Shown here: one piece after another, positions 30,491-42,481 of the stretch
Numbering within the stretch: position 1 is the stretch's first letter
How the letters are laid out: each line of letters begins with the position of its first letter
Assembly: GCF_964019385.1 (NCBI RefSeq)
Contig: NC_088651.1
Coordinates: 3,935,237 to 3,999,236 of the forward strand
Direction: 5' to 3'
Length of the DNA: 64,000 nucleotides
Source of the DNA: Sycon ciliatum
Taxonomy: Eukaryota; Porifera; Calcarea; Leucosolenida; Sycettidae
Made by a program: the position numbers and the translations under genes
The notes under the pieces: model-generated
Told to the model about the DNA's origin: nothing
Database searches by the model: none
Seen by the model: only the letters and a program-made list of their open reading frames with translations

Positions 30491-32044
30491 ATAGCACGGC
30501 TGGAATATGAACACAAATCGTCACGTCTTGGAATCCGAGATGCCCTTAGTTCCACACGGGGACCAATGAGCCACAAATGCGACTCCAAATTTCAAGGCAG
30601 AATCAAGATGATCGGGCTACAGATGACCATCAGGCGGGCGGGTTTTAACACAAGTTAGAACCAGGCGAGAAACTGACACACACCAACGGCGCAAAGAGTT
30701 GGATTTAGGTGCGAAGATAATACGTTTGTTGCTAAGGAGCTAATTGTCATCAGAAAAGCGCAAAACAGGTATAAATCTTTAGAAGTTCAATCGGGGGCCG
30801 TTAATATTTTTTAAAGCTGTTACCCAAATCAAACACACCACAAACACACGCGATTCATATAGCATGAACACAAAGCTAGATTCACCCCATTTTGGGGACA
30901 AGTGTTCGAAATACCGTACCAAGATAGAACTTGTTTTCATTAGGACGCATCTACGCGCGATCCCAACTCTCTCATTTTATCAGGCCGGGAAATCTGCAGC
31001 TTATCTTATTGGTGAGATTGAGATGCTTTGAGATGTTTGTGCGTGGTTTGAATGTTTCCACAGCAGACCATTTAATGTTGTTGGCTTATCTTCATTCTTC
31101 AGCTTCCACAATTGTTTTGATGAATGAGCCACTTGAAGATTATTCCCTCTTCCAGCAGTTTCCAAGGATACTCTCCTACTGCGCCAATGCCATACTACCA
31201 CCTTCACGTGTTCAATGGCTGTGTCTGATTATTCTAAGTAATCTGCGAGGAGATAGTAATTCTCAGCTTTAGTCTAACAGTGGAATCGTACATAATTATG
31301 TCTCCCTGCATTATGATTGCGGCTTTTGACACTCCGTACGTCAATTATCCGTACATGTAACATAGTATTGACCATAGGACTCGGCAGGTTTTGGGTTTTA
31401 TTTGTTGAAGTAAATCGGTGACAATCCGTGTGTTGAAGGATTGCTTTGATGTAATTGTTCTTTCTTTCGTATTCTGCTATTGCATGCGTATTAGCACCTC
31501 ATTGACCGCGCTCGTTCCTCATTCTTCATTCCATTAGGCCCAAGCGAAGACTTGCCAAGCTTGCTGCTTGGCGATGTCAACGCGAAAAGGCTGATGATAA
31601 TAATTGGCTAACTACTGTATATGACCGGAGATCCTTTAGCTAGGGCCACCTCCACCCATATTTGCTTCTGTTCTCCTTTTTCCTGCCCCTTTCTTGTCGA
31701 CTTTTTACTCTTTTCCTCGCTATCCGTAGTTTAACATCCTGCAATCGCCACGTAAAGTGGCCATCGCTCGCTCTAGCCATGCATTGCTTGGAAAAAACTA
31801 AAACTAAAAACGTAGGGCGCGCAATCTCCACTGCAGCCACTTCATGTCATGAGTAACCCCAAACACACCATCGAAAATGGTCTCTTCGCTGCAAATTTCA
31901 AGATCCAATTAAATTGTTCGCCAGAATCCATCAACAGGAAAATGGAAACAGTTTCAAAAAATAGGAAACCGCATAAAACATACTGTACAGTTTATTACTA
32001 GGGTGCAAGTTCTAACATTTTGAACAACACCAACTACAATGGAA
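30491..32044. other. Region with two unconfirmed exon-like frames
   Basis: 31021-31272 (plus) has an open frame with DHLMLLAYLHSSAS and QFPRILSYCANAIL that resembles non-coding-like 23040-23100. At 31539-31640 a good acceptor (CATTCCATTAG) precedes KRRLAKLAAWRCQREK...YDRRSFS and stop. I cannot link them into a gene and do not recognise a family. The rest holds nothing I can name. Confidence 0.25.
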
Positions 32045-32420
32045 TCTGTCTAAGACGACTGCTCAAGGGACCTTCAAAATGACTGTTGTCTCTGTAACAA
32101 TGTGGTCTCCTTATCCAGGGTTAATGGAAATAGTATTCCTTGGTCCTGGTCGCGGTGGTCTGTGGACAGGTGGTCGCCTTGGATTGTATTGCAAAGCTGG
32201 TGTTTCAAAGCACACTCGCTCGCGGTTGAAGAGCCTATTCGCTCCTGGTTGTTTCTGTTCTCAAGCGAAGGTCCCTGATCAGAATCCTTGTGGTGACAGT
32301 CCATTTTTTATTCAGCCTTTTCCCGTTTGCAAGTTCCCTCAGACCAGTGATTGTTTTTTTCATTCGGTATTGAGCTTCTTGCCGCGTATGAGGAGTGTTG
32401 CTACGCTTTAATTTCGTATA
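32045..32420. repeat. Probable DNA-transposon (MITE) fragment
   Basis: Sequence of the style GACGACTGCTCAAGGGACC ... GTGGTCTCCTTATCCAGGG ... TGGTCTGTGGACAGGTGGTC, seen in non-autonomous mariner/pogo-like repeats. No transposase. The open frame has no recognisable motifs. Tentative. Confidence 0.3.
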
Positions 32421-32689
32421 TGGCACACATAGTCAGTTTATACGGAGGCCCTTTCCCACGTTTCCTCATCTCGCGCTCTCTCTCCACTTAATTGGCTGGC
32501 ATCGCTGCGTGCCCTCCCCCCTCCCTTGTGAACAGGTTGGACCCCAATGTACCACCAGCAAAAAAAGAACAATTCTATTTGCGTACACAGATAATATAAG
32601 TGAATGGTGTACGAATAGTGTACTAATTAATTTAAATTTCACGGTTCGCGTGAGACTCGGCTGGAAGACGGGCTTTCCGCATCCGTAAG

Positions 32690-32945
32690 AACGCCACCAC
32701 CCTTCAAGGATCAAGGCGCAGATGCAGCTCCTAAAGCGGTGGGAGGTGAGTAGATCAGCTCACCAGCAAGTGGTCAAAGACCGAAAATCCCATTCACTGC
32801 ATCCATGTTTTCCTCGTGCCAGGCCACGAGTTCCCAATTAACTGTGGGTCGCAGCACGGCTGGAAAAAATCCTTCCGCTTCCAAGCAGGACTTGAACCGT
32901 ACTACATGTGATCATATTCACAGCCGTAATCTCAGAACAGGGAGG
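32690..32945 (-). repeat. tRNA-derived SINE, family 2, diverged copy
   Basis: On the minus strand a B-box GGTTCAAGTCCTGC (about 32885-32900), then CAGCCGTGCTGCGACC and CCACAGTTAATTGGGAA. It is homologous to the better copies at 42530-42830 and 46975-47275. Confidence 0.7.
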
Positions 32946-33529
32946 CAGGAGACGCCGGGCGTAATAAATGGTTTTAGTGAATTGTCATCTGGCGTGCAAA
33001 AATGCCACTCTGCTTATACAGAGGTTACTCTAATTGTGACCCGGGTGGGCTCGGGTTGATTGCCGACGTTAGCGCGGTATGCTATGCCAAGCCAGCCATT
33101 TGGTTTCCTGTGCACATAAAGAAAATGGAACGGAGAGGAGAACATAATCGTATCACAATCGCAAGAATCTGACACCTCACCTGCAATAAAATATAATTTT
33201 TAACATCCATGCAACAGTTTCAGAGGCGTTGTGGTGAATGATCGTCAAAATGTCTTGGATATACATGTTGGATATACATGTTGGATATAGATGTACTGTG
33301 AAACCGGAACGTCTAACGACCAAACAGTTTACCGTTTTTGTAATTTTGGCATGATTACGTGCAGAATGTGTAACGATGGCAAACTGGCCACCCATTTGTA
33401 TGCGCATTTTTACACAGACATCTAGCGATAACGCTTTTTTTAAATAACGAATATAAGTGGTCGTTAAAACGTTAGAGCGTTGCGCATTGTGACTCATTAG
33501 ACTTGACGGTTTTACAGTACTGCAGACAT

Positions 33530-33632
33530 TGTTTTTTTTTGCAGACATGGATTTTTTTTGCAGACATTGATTTTTGTTGCAGACATTGTTTGTTTTTTTG
33601 CAGACATTGATTTTTTTGCAGACATTGATACA
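33530..33632. repeat. T-rich minisatellite, TGCAGACATTG units
   Basis: Five or six copies of TTTGCAGACATTG with variable T runs, just downstream of exon 4 of kinase gene 2. Confidence 0.85.
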
Positions 33633-33654
33633 TGCAATCCAAGTCTAAACTTAC

Positions 33655-36600
33655 GTCAGTACTGTATCTATGACAACAATGCGCTCCATTTCCAGCTTGG
33701 ATGCCAGGTTGTCGATGGCTGCTCCATTCAGCTCCTGAGGCGTGGTTGGGCTTGAGCAGGGTTTCCACTTCATCAGGCGCGGTATGCGATACTTGAACTC
33801 CGCTTGCCCCGTGAAGAATGTGTGCTTAATTGCCTGCTCCGCTGATAGTCTATGCGCACTATCCAGGGTCATCATGTTGACGAATAGATGTCGCAAGTCT
33901 GCACAGAGGTCCCTGAATTGCTTTGTGTTGACAACCAGTCCCTTGGCCATCATGCTCTCAAGAGTCGCGTCGGACTTGTCTTGCACGAACCCGAATGGCC
34001 AATCGACACAAGCATACTTGTACATCAAGGCACCCCTGAAGTGGAGATGGAAAATACCCAGCCAACATTGTGTCTTGTCATTTGTTTGTGTGTTGCTTTC
34101 TGCTATGTGTGCCGCACTCCGCCACACTGATACGTAACGCAGCTACCGAAAAGTTGTTGAGTAGAGTTTTTCATGTTCCGGTCCCGTAGTATTATACATG
34201 TGCTTTCGTGCTAGTATCACCCTGATCACGTGATTTCATGTCAATTCCAGATACGTTCATAACCCGAAGTGGGCTCGAAAAAAAGGTAAAATAATATTTT
34301 TTTTGTTTTCGTGTTCAGAAACAATAACCAAGCGGAAGATACCCGGAACACAGACTGTTATTGAAGAAAATGTGTGCTGTGAATGTCGGCGCTAGCGCTT
34401 CCTGCCGACTGACTTGACTCTTGTCTGACCCACAACTGCGTTTGGAGCTCACGAGAAGCTCCAACGTTCGGAGCAGACACTTTCTTCACTAATCATCTTC
34501 GATGCCGCAACATCTTTCGTACTTTTGTCCTTTGCTCGGAAATACAACTAAATGGTGGGAGGTGAGAGCACTACACAATGCAGAGCTCTCGGAGCAGAAC
34601 TTTCAGTAGTCTACTCAGGCCTAACTGATGAGGGGTGAATTCCCCGAAATACTGTGTGTTATGCAGGCAGTGCGTTTTTGCAGGTTTGCCAAGTGGAAGG
34701 TTGGACAGGGCTTCTCCTTTGCTCCTGACGCAGTCGTGAGTCTGTCAAGTATCAAGTCAGTAGGCGGGAAGCGCGAACTCCGACGCTCGGAGGAGACGCC
34801 TTCTTCAGTAATCACCGCCGATGTCGCTACATCTTTCCTACAGACTGTTCTGTTCGAGAAGCTGCCTGAAATACATGAACAATTAAAATATACTTTACAG
34901 TATATGTAGCTTGTACATCCGAGCAATTTATTCCTAACCGACTCTAACTCAAAACTATGAACTTGGCAATAATTTGTTTGTTTACATCGCAATCTCCAGA
35001 CGTAATTTCTTGTTTTCTTGGTTTGTATGATTATATATTCCTGTTTCATCTGTTGTGTTTGCTTTGCCCGTGAAAGAGGCTTGATATAATATTAATTCAT
35101 TGATCAGGCGCGGATTGATGTCGTACTTACAACATGAAAACGTCCGTCTTTGGGCAAATACCGCCCATGTTTAATGTTCTAGTCTCGGGAGGATGGGAGC
35201 GCTGGCGTGGTCGAACTTTAATATGACCTGGGTTCTTCATGTCGACTGCTAACCCGAAGTCAATCAGCTTAATCGTTCCGTCAGGGGATATCATAATATT
35301 GTCATTCTTAATGTCGCTGAAAATCACAAAAAAACGACCATACATGCAGGCACATACTCTAGCAAACACGTGTGAAACTCAGACACCCAATAGCGACAGA
35401 CATCATTCAAATCAATAATCCTAGATATATGATGTTTGATTGCATTAAACAACAGAGACAAGAGAGATAAAGCAGCTCGTGGAACAAGTAAATTGCCACA
35501 TCCTGGCCTAACCGTATTGAATTTTTACAATTTCTTCTGGGGGTAGGACCTGCTCGCATATGGGTAAGAATAGGTAGTCATCAATGGACACCTCAGGTCA
35601 CAGGCCAGAATATAAAACCGAACTCTACAACCAGTTTCGCCTTGCAGACAGTAGACTATGTAGATCCAATCATCTGGCCCAATGATGCTGACTTCCTGCA
35701 GTCAATAAACGTGAAACTTACCCGTGTACAATTCCAGCCGAGTCTAGGTAGCATAGTGCCTGCAGGGTTTGGTGCGTCACATCGCGCAACATCGCCTCTG
35801 GCATTGCCTGAGGTTCGTCCTTCCACAGTTCAAACAGAGTGATACCGGCCACCAACTCCATGACAAGTCCCGCACCCGTCTCCGTCTGGAGCGCACCGAA
35901 AAAGTCGCAGATGTTCGGGTGGCGCAACTGCCGCGCAATCACCACCTCGTTGATGAGTGCGTCATCCTGATTAACTCCGCCGCGCGCCAAAAGCTTAACA
36001 ATAGCGGTCTAGTAGAGAACGAGGAAACGGATATTACTTTTAGGTTATCTTCCTCTGACATGGCGGTAAATGGATGCTATTTGGCAGTCGATTTAGTATT
36101 TGCAAATAATCCAACAGTACAAAATGTGAACGTTTCCCAGAAAAGATAGTCTTACTGGTCAAAGGATCGTGTTTTGGTAAATAGCCGCGCAAGTGCGCAA
36201 TGCATATAGACCAGAGCATTTCAAAGCAGAAAGAGAAAGAGCAGCAGTTTGGATTCGTCGTAACGCAAAGCCAAGCCCATGGCAATGCATTTTCTCTACA
36301 CGGTGCATGTGCATGCTCATGTATACGTTCATCAGTTCACTGTGTCTATGTCGAGTTAGGACTGCTGAACCCTAGGAGTGTAAACCGCCACAAACCCTGG
36401 TGGTCTCTTGCATACCAGCCTCTTCAAATTCAGAAAATTGTTCTGCCAGGAGCCATCATCAGATTGTCCGAATTATGCCATAATTTCCATGTTTAGACAG
36501 TTTCCAAACTCCGCCAGAAAGTTGTTCTTACAACGTACATCCTGGGATAATTCTGGGATAAGTACGACCTCTGGTCGGCTGAACTTAAATAATGGGCCCC

Positions 36601-36920
36601 ACCTCCGCACTTCCTTATTCAATTCAGTGTCTGGAGAAAAATCGATTATTTAGAAATTATTTCGATATCAGACGGCATTTTCAAAGTTTTGTCTAAATTC
36701 TCCATTTCCTTACCTTCAACATGCCTGGTATTCGGCACTTGTATACTTTGGCAAAACTGCCCTGTCCGAGCGGCTCACCGAGGATTTTGATTTTACCATC
36801 CAACGTGAATTGGCTGCTGTTGAACTCCGTGACCTGGAAGAGATTCACCGGCAAACCATGACCTTCCTGCTGGACAAGAGCTGTCTTGAGATCTTTGAGC
36901 GTGTTTTCCATGTTGGCCAT
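33655..36920 (-). CDS. Protein kinase gene 2 (four exons resolved)
   Basis: Exons on the minus strand: 36714-36920 (ATG at 36920), 35722-36008, 35131-35316, 33655-34035. All are GT/AG and in phase. Gly-loop GQGSFAKV; lysine in TAIVKLLARG; RQLRHPNICDFFGALQ; catalytic loop HGDIKNDNIMI (Arg of HRD is Gly, codon split by intron); DFG in LIDFGLAV; HPPETRTLNMGG; KTDVFMLGALMY; ADLRHLFVNMMTLDSAHR. Exon 4 ends at a donor (GTAAGTTTAG), so a small last exon is expected. One candidate at 33220-33253 ends QRL-stop. A better-looking UBA-like peptide (HHNASETVAWMLK) lies there in another frame, so the 3' end is unresolved. Intron 3 contains the hammerhead repeat at 34.4-34.9 kb. Confidence 0.82.
34386..34855 (+). 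repeat. Hammerhead repeat family B, degenerate tandem dimer
   Basis: Two partial monomers about 309 bp apart (TTCTTCACTAATCATC at 34492 and TTCTTCAGTAATCACC at 34801), with a degraded hammerhead between them (34619-34664). The left part shares CTGCCGACTGACTTGACTC and CACGAGAAGCTCC with copies at 13.2, 49.4, 53.5 and 58.7 kb. It is non-coding and lies in intron 3 of kinase gene 2. Confidence 0.7.
34619..34664 (+). ncRNA. Degenerate hammerhead, family B
   Basis: CTGATGA, stem II GGGG/CCCC, and GAAA are perfect. Stem I GCCTAA/TTATGC has one mismatch, and the cleavage triplet is GTG, which is not of the permitted NUH form. Probably inactive. Confidence 0.6.
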
Positions 36921-37937
36921 TTTGAGACTCTAAAAACGTAAACGTGATCAAAAATTAATAATGTTGCTAATGGCGGCCAGGCAAGGAATCGGAAAGAATC
37001 AAACCGAGATGTCGAGATATTCCACGACTTATCCACTCATGCTTATCGTATAGTATAAGAGTACGGTTACTTCTAAGGAGTTCAAGATACGCCCTACAAC
37101 CTAAGGTGTATCCATATTGATTAATGTGCTGTAAATGAACACAATTAATGCTGGCTTTTTCCTTTCTACATTAATTTTATTATTGGCTCAATATCCGATT
37201 TTTAACATAATGCTGGCCCGTGAGAAGTTGACTCATCTCGAGTGACACTTTTGGCCGTCATCAAACTTTGGTCGATTGGGGTTTTCGAAAAAGATCGATC
37301 GATAGTTGTTCCTCTCACTGCCTCAATATTGCATAATTTGTCTCTAGAACAAACTTAGGGTGGCGATCTATTTGGGATGGATACCTCCAAGCCACGAAAT
37401 CAGCGAAATAAAATCGCAAGGAAAAATATTGATCGACAGTAGTTTGGTACTCAGTAATACATATAATTATTACTAATGGTCCTTCTCAATCTGCGGAAAG
37501 AACTGTTTCGTCCTACAGGAATTTATAAGCGCAACACAGAGAAAATGAGGCCGAAAATTCGGTACATCAGCTTTACTGGTCACATGTATTTAAGTCTGGG
37601 TAAGATGTACGGACGTAGCATTGGGAAACTGTTTCTCCAACTATCTGCACCCACGACCTGATATCAGCCATCAGAATTTACACAATTTCTGTCGAACTTG
37701 ACACCTAACTTACTGCATCGCCTATTTCACGTGCAGTAGAAACTTTAAGCTAACAAACGGGTACCTGGCTTAACGCGCGTGTTTCTTGTACCCTTTAGCA
37801 AGCCATACACCCTTTACAAGAGCATTGTCACTGGTTATGATCTTAAACACAAAGCCTCTTTTACGGGCATTCTGGAAGCATTTCTAGCCAGAATGAATCT
37901 TCTTCTTGAGAAAGAAAGAGAGAGAGAAAGAGAGAGT

Positions 37938-37975
<38 letters not shown>

Positions 37976-38040
37976 CAGGCAAACACACACATACACGCAC
38001 GCACATGCACATACACGCACACACAGGGAGAGAGAGCATG
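36921..38040. other. Intergenic region with GA and CA microsatellites
   Basis: No gene supported. (GA)n at about 37912-37973 is followed by CA-rich sequence (37980-38030). It lies 5' of kinase gene 2, so its promoter may be within the first few hundred bases, but I see no defined element. Confidence 0.5.
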
Positions 38041-38046
38041 AACTAT

Positions 38047-38898
38047 CTATAATTCAATTGGCTGTGAAGGAAGATCTGGCAGTGAAGGTTCATCATCGTC
38101 TTCGACTGCAACCAAGACAAGTGGCATGGCCGGCTTCCGTGGCGCAGGAACTCGTACATCGATGATGTGGGCGTTCTTGTGCAGAACGACTTGTGCATCG
38201 ATCATTTCTGCAGACAATTTGCTCCGGCGCTTGTCGACGATCTGTCCAGCAAAGGACAACACGCGCTCAGATGCAACAGAAGTTGCTGGAATGCACAAGT
38301 ACTTCCGTGCGAGTGGAGCCAGGCGGGGAAATCAGGCAGCATTTGTGCTCCACCACAACAGAGGGTCAACAGAGCGCTTGACTGGCTTTTCAGCCAGATA
38401 AGCTGCTACCTCTTCTTCGATGGACCCCTCGCTATCCTCATCCTCACCGTCGTCGCAAAGCAGCTGATTTAGTAGGCAGCGGCGTTTTGCTGGTGGCTCC
38501 GAGCTAGAGCTTGAAGATTCCGTGCAGGGCGAGCAGCCGACACTTGCGTAGCTGATGAGCGTTTGCTGCATTTCATGTTGCTCCAAGTCGATGAACCGTA
38601 GAGCCCGAAACCGAGGGTCCAACGCAGCAGCAAGCACTGCCTCTCCGTTGGCATCTAAGCCATCCAAATGAAAGCGCCTAGTTGTACGATCCGCAAATGC
38701 CTGCTTCACGCATGCCACTACCAGCAGGTCGTCATCATCTCCGGTCTGGCAATGGTACTTCAGTGCCGTCAGTAGAGGCAGAAGCCAGGACAGGGTTGAG
38801 TACTGCTCACCACCCAAAGATGTCGTCAACTTGTCCACCGACCTCAGGAAATCGAGGAGATGTTCAGCAGTGGCCCACTGGTCTGCGGACAAGTCCAT
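38047..38898 (-). pseudogene. hAT-type transposase, C-terminal part with one internal stop
   Basis: The minus frame from ATG at 38898: QWATAEHLLDFLRSVDKLT, CQTGDDDDLLV, LAAALDPRFRALRFI, an acidic Ser-rich insert, and EVAAYLAEKP then DPLLWWSTNAA. A TGA at about 38329-38331 stands where an Arg (CGA) is expected. The frame then continues FPRLAPLARKYLCIPATSVA, SERVLSFAGQIVDKRRSKL. That is the hAT C-terminal dimerisation motif. The N-terminal BED finger and first catalytic Asp are missing. Terminal inverted repeats were not found. A dead copy. Confidence 0.85.
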
Positions 38899-39085
38899 GG
38901 GGCGGCGATGAATGTTTTCCCCAAGTGTTCCACAAAATTGTAACTAAAGGTTCGACAAATAACCAATCCCAAAACAGCATACTACGGACAGACTTACATA
39001 GCTAAGCGGCAGCATGTTAGTACTGCAGGGAAATGATAATAGAAAGTAAGCTGCAGCACTCGGCCATTGAAAATCTGCGTCCACT

Positions 39086-39220
39086 TCACCACCGCCACCA
39101 TTGCGCTCTGTGACCGATCACGTGCACTTCCGACAACAGCAACAACATTTTTGTTGCCGTTGGCGGAAATGTACATGCTCGGTCGCAGGGTGCAACGGTG
39201 GTGGTGGTTAAGTGTACGCA
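39086..39220. repeat. Hairpin MITE 1
   Basis: Inverted arms ACCACCGCCACCATTGCG... and the reverse complement of ...CAACGGTGGTGGTGGT, with CGATCACGTGCACTTCC against GGAAATGTACATGCTCG, around a short AACAACA/TTTGTTG centre. Diverged arms suggest an old foldback copy. Confidence 0.7.
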
Positions 39221-39241
39221 GTATAGACTTAATAAATAATA

Positions 39242-39536
39242 ATACGGAGGATTAGCAAGACGAAATTCGCGTTCGCGTTCGCTCTCCAAAGAAAGTCGAA
39301 CTCAGTGACGGAATTCGCGTTATGAGAAGGATTATCAAACGGAATTCGCACATGCATGATGTTGACACGACGTAGGCAGTACAGGGTGGTAAATTTATGA
39401 CTGCCCTGACACGAATCCACGATTCGTGTTCCGATTACTTTTCCGAACGAAAAATGCGAAAGTTCGCAATCCAGTTCGCGAACTGAAAAATGTTTGCGAA
39501 CGCGAGCGCGAATTTCGTCTTGCTAATCCTCCGTAG
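39242..39536. repeat. MITE with ACGGAGGATTAGCAAGAC inverted ends
   Basis: The left end ACGGAGGATTAGCAAGACGA reads as the reverse complement of the right end at 39536. Arms are about 35 bp and include GAAATTCGCG. The interior is rich in TTCGCG/CGCGAA. It could duplicate TA on insertion; not certain. Confidence 0.8.
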
Positions 39537-39595
39537 TAATTCGCGGGATTCGCGTTGGCATCGCTAGAATGTTCAGAAACACACAAACTAGCCTT

Positions 39596-39755
39596 CGCTT
39601 CCGCAGGCCACCACTATGCCTATTCCTTGTACACCTTAGTGGCGAATGCAGACCTCACAAGTGAGTCAGGGGAGAGTAGGTGAGTCTCTCAATCAATCGG
39701 GCGTGTAACGGCCCATAACCCTGTAAACTGCATCCTTGTTACCCTCACTCCGAGT
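39596..39755 (-). repeat. SINE family 1, truncated inverted copy
   Basis: Reverse complement of the body of the 27.5-kb SINE: GTTACACGCCCGATTG, CTCTCCCCTGACTCACTTGT, GGATGCAGTTTACAGGG. The tRNA-like head is missing. Confidence 0.8.
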
Positions 39756-40160
39756 ATAGACTTACGGAATAAAAAAAACTGTTATACCGCTGATTCAGTA
39801 AATCACTAACTCAGAGCCAAGGCACAGGCGACTCGCTAAAGTGCCGTCTACAGTACATCCAAGTAGGCATACTTTTTCATTTTACAGGCTAAGTTATATT
39901 ATTATTATTGTAAAGCTTTCCTTTTGATCTTGTCTCTTATTGTTGTGACCTTTCCACAATAATTGTGTTGCATTGTCAAAAAATAAAATAAATAAAATAA
40001 ATTTGAACAAACGGCGAGGAGACAACAATTTGATAACCGCAATCAGTAATACAAGCTGGATCGACATTTGTGTACACTGTATTCATGTATTGTAAAACTG
40101 TGGACACAATGTGCAATAAAACGATGAAAAATGTGAAGAAATTGTGTAGAGAAAGAAAGG

Positions 40161-40198
40161 GATTCAAACAAGTTTTCGTACAACACTCATCAGGAATC
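40161..40198 (-). ncRNA. Type I hammerhead of PLE-5, minus copy
   Basis: Stem I GATTC/GAATC, CTGATGA, stem II GTG-TTG-TAC, GAAA, stem III AC-TT-GT, cleavage triplet TTT (allowed NUH). Confidence 0.8.
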
Positions 40199-40428
40199 GT
40201 CGTTGTACTAAACGACACTGAAACAAAAATTGAACTATTATAGAAAATCTAAGTTAAAGAAATAACACTAAGAGCAACAACAGTGAAATTTACAAGTGTG
40301 AATTTTAACAATCAAAGCGAGCAATGAACAAAGGAGAAAGGAAGGAAAGACAACGTGATAACACATAACAGCAGTACATTACACCTAGAAAATTAACGGC
40401 CAAGCTTGGCCGCACTAAACACGACACG

Positions 40429-40536
40429 TTACTTGAACAATTTCAACCCAATTATACTATCTTTCTGTACACACAAATCAGGCTTGTACAGACGCTGATA
40501 GATAGCTTCCAACACTTTTAACTGTAGTCCATAACC
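40429..40536 (-). CDS. PLE-5 C-terminal nuclease tail
   Basis: 36 codons: GYGLQLKVLEAIYQRLYKPD, LCVQKDSIIGLKLFK and stop. This is the conserved end of the PLE GIY-YIG protein, closest to PLE-1. A fragment. Confidence 0.75.
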   Translation of the reverse strand, partial: GYGLQLKVLEAIYQRLYKPDLCVQKDSIIGLKLFK

Positions 40537-40660
40537 AATCGCTTTGATTGTTAAAATTCACACTTGTAAATTTCACTGTTGTTGCTCTTAGTGTTATTTC
40601 TTTAACTTAGATTTTCTATAATAGTTCAATTTTTGTTTCAGTGTCCTTTAGTACAACGAC

Positions 40661-40698
40661 GATTCCTGATGAGTGTTGTACGAAAACTTGTTTGAATC
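40661..40698 (+). ncRNA. Type I hammerhead of PLE-5, plus copy
   Basis: Same 38-nt structure as the minus copy at 40161-40198. Confidence 0.8.
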
Positions 40699-40879
40699 CC
40701 TTTCTTTCTCTGCACAATTTCTTCACATTTTTCATCGTTTTATTGCACATTGTGTCCACAGTTTTACAATACATGAATACAGTGTACACAAATGTCGATC
40801 CAGCTTGTATTACTGATTGCGGTTATCAAATAAAATAAATAAAAAATATAAAATTATTCATACTGCCAGCAAAAAAAAA

Positions 40880-41383
40880 GAAAAAAAAGTAAGCATATGA
40901 TCTTCTATTATGATGGAAGATAGCAGCAGGGAGAATGCTATCTTTCCCCTGATGAATCACATAATATGAGAGTAATTGATCGCCTTCCTTGGATACCAAC
41001 AGGGAAGCTACTCGCTTGCAGAGGGATATCTTGCCAATTCCTCCGCTTGCATACGTCACAACAAGAAGAAATTCTTGTTCCACATGCCGCAGACCCTTTT
41101 CGTAACGCCTTCATTTTTTCTCTTTCGTGACAATGATGCACAATGGTAAAAGTAAAAAGCAAATTATCGTGTCCGTTACCGAAGGGAACTCACGACGGCC
41201 GCTAACACCCGATAAACCCTTGCACAATGGTATGTGGGGATGAAAAACGCAGAAAATGAGTGTTCCATCTAATCGACTACCCACAGCCCACTTGGCAGTG
41301 ACATCAAGCCGTGCATGTTCTTCGATGTTGACAGTTTGGTATCGGACCTCACCAGTCAGTGACTGTATCTTAGGCTTATGCAA
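40880..41383 (-). pseudogene. Degenerate retroelement-associated fragment
   Basis: Minus frames contain NIEEHARLDVTAKWAVG, then after a frameshift YASGGIGKISLCKRVASLL and SKEGDQLLSYYVI. This resembles a domain common in invertebrate retroelement-derived proteins (pattern EARLD...FDVRVFNP...SGGMG...KRLASLLA). Several residues of the pattern and the reading frame are lost. The family name is uncertain. Confidence 0.45.
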
Positions 41384-41949
41384 ACTTCAGTCACTTCTGC
41401 ATCAACTGTCGGACCAAAAAATGTCGGTAGCGCAAGAAGAAGCTGATCGTTTCGATTGACAAAATAGTGATCAAGTTGTTACCTGCTGAAATTTTCTCCG
41501 CTGTATACATGTAGTTTAATCGCCTTTTTGTTTCGCTCTTTTCCCCCTTCTTTCCCTTTTAGTTGTGCATATTAGATTATTTTCCAGCAAAAAATCCTCG
41601 CCATCACTATGCTCCCACTACGCAATTTTTTTGTCTTTGCCTGTGAGCTGTGATCATTGTAAAAATCAAAAATTATAATAATAAGTCCCCATTCCATTAT
41701 AATTATTATTATTATTATGAATATTATGAAGAAAACAGTTCTGAACCAATCCTCTCCTTCCCTTCCATTGCGTGCCTTGCGATTATTGTATAGCATTTAA
41801 CATATACATGTCGACATCTAGGAAATGCTTGCAGTGCAATTAGTCCTCCTTGTAGCTGCAGTACAAAATACACGTGCTGTAAAATTGTGACCATCAGCTG
41901 CAGGTAATATCTCGATGAACTAGTTCATTATAGCGATGAACAATAATAT

Positions 41950-42142
41950 AATAGCTATGAAAAGTATGAATGCCGCAGACATCACCACGCAACATGACAA
42001 TTTGTTCAAGGTTTGGTTTTGTGTGTTTCCAAAATCGATTTTCAAGCTCCGATCATCAGTGGAAATACGGAATTAAACCTTGAACAAATTGTCATGTTGC
42101 GTGGGGATGTCTGCGGCATTCATACTTTTCATAGCTATTATT
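41950..42142. repeat. Foldback sequence, 64-bp arms
   Basis: The left arm AATAGCTATGAAAAGTATGA... is the reverse complement of ...TCATACTTTTCATAGCTATT at the right. Arms reach to CAATTTGTTCAAGGTT with about 60 bp between them. It forms one edge of the 1547-bp repeat, and the second copy is at 46395-46587. Confidence 0.9.
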
Positions 42143-42207
42143 ATACTTTATCTCCACTTTATCTCCACGTAGATTATTTTATCAGGTTCGGCCTCATTTT
42201 CTCTGTG

Positions 42208-42253
42208 CTGCGCTGATGAGTTCAAAAAGAACGAAACAGCATGCTGTCCGCAG
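42208..42253 (+). ncRNA. Type I hammerhead ribozyme, family D, copy 1
   Basis: Stem I CTGCG/CGCAG (5 bp), CTGATGA, stem II GTTC-AAAAA-GAAC, GAAA, palindromic stem III CAGCATGCTG (4 bp), cleavage triplet GTC. Every invariant base is present. It is one of two in tandem, 228 bp apart. Confidence 0.92.
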
Positions 42254-42435
42254 ATTGAGTATTTCGCTCCTGCTCTTGTAGCAGTTGAGCACTCTTGCGT
42301 GGGGTAGTGCCTTTGCTGTTTGCGTTATGCAGAGCTCACTGACTTGTCAGTTTGAGCACTCTGGCAAGGTACGTTCGGGCCTGATTGGAAATTTTTATTT
42401 TCATTGCTATCAGGTTCGGCCTCATTTTCTCTGTG

Positions 42436-42481
42436 CTGCGCTGATGAGTTCAAAAAGAACGAAACAGCATGCTGTCCGCAG
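42436..42481 (+). ncRNA. Type I hammerhead ribozyme, family D, copy 2
   Basis: Identical to copy 1, offset 228 bp, defining a 228-bp monomer with both ends at the ribozyme. This is the hallmark layout of retrozymes. Confidence 0.92.

Larger units (their letters stand above)
40010..40838. mobile_element. PLE-5 remnant: inverted pair of 3' ends
   Basis: The minus half (40012-40536) and plus half (about 40537-40838) are inverted copies of one PLE 3' region, with a short coding remnant on the minus side. It begins with the tandem-junction box ACGGCGAGGAGACAA (40011-40025). A hammerhead with a perfect CTGATGA core lies in each half. Same architecture as the 21.3-22.0 kb remnant. Confidence 0.82.

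Noticed and set aside
34600-34660. Type III hammerhead using CAGTA/TACTG at 34.6 kb
   Set aside because: Pairing exists, but stem I cannot form, and the better copy at 49.5 kb folds clearly as type I. Likely coincidence.
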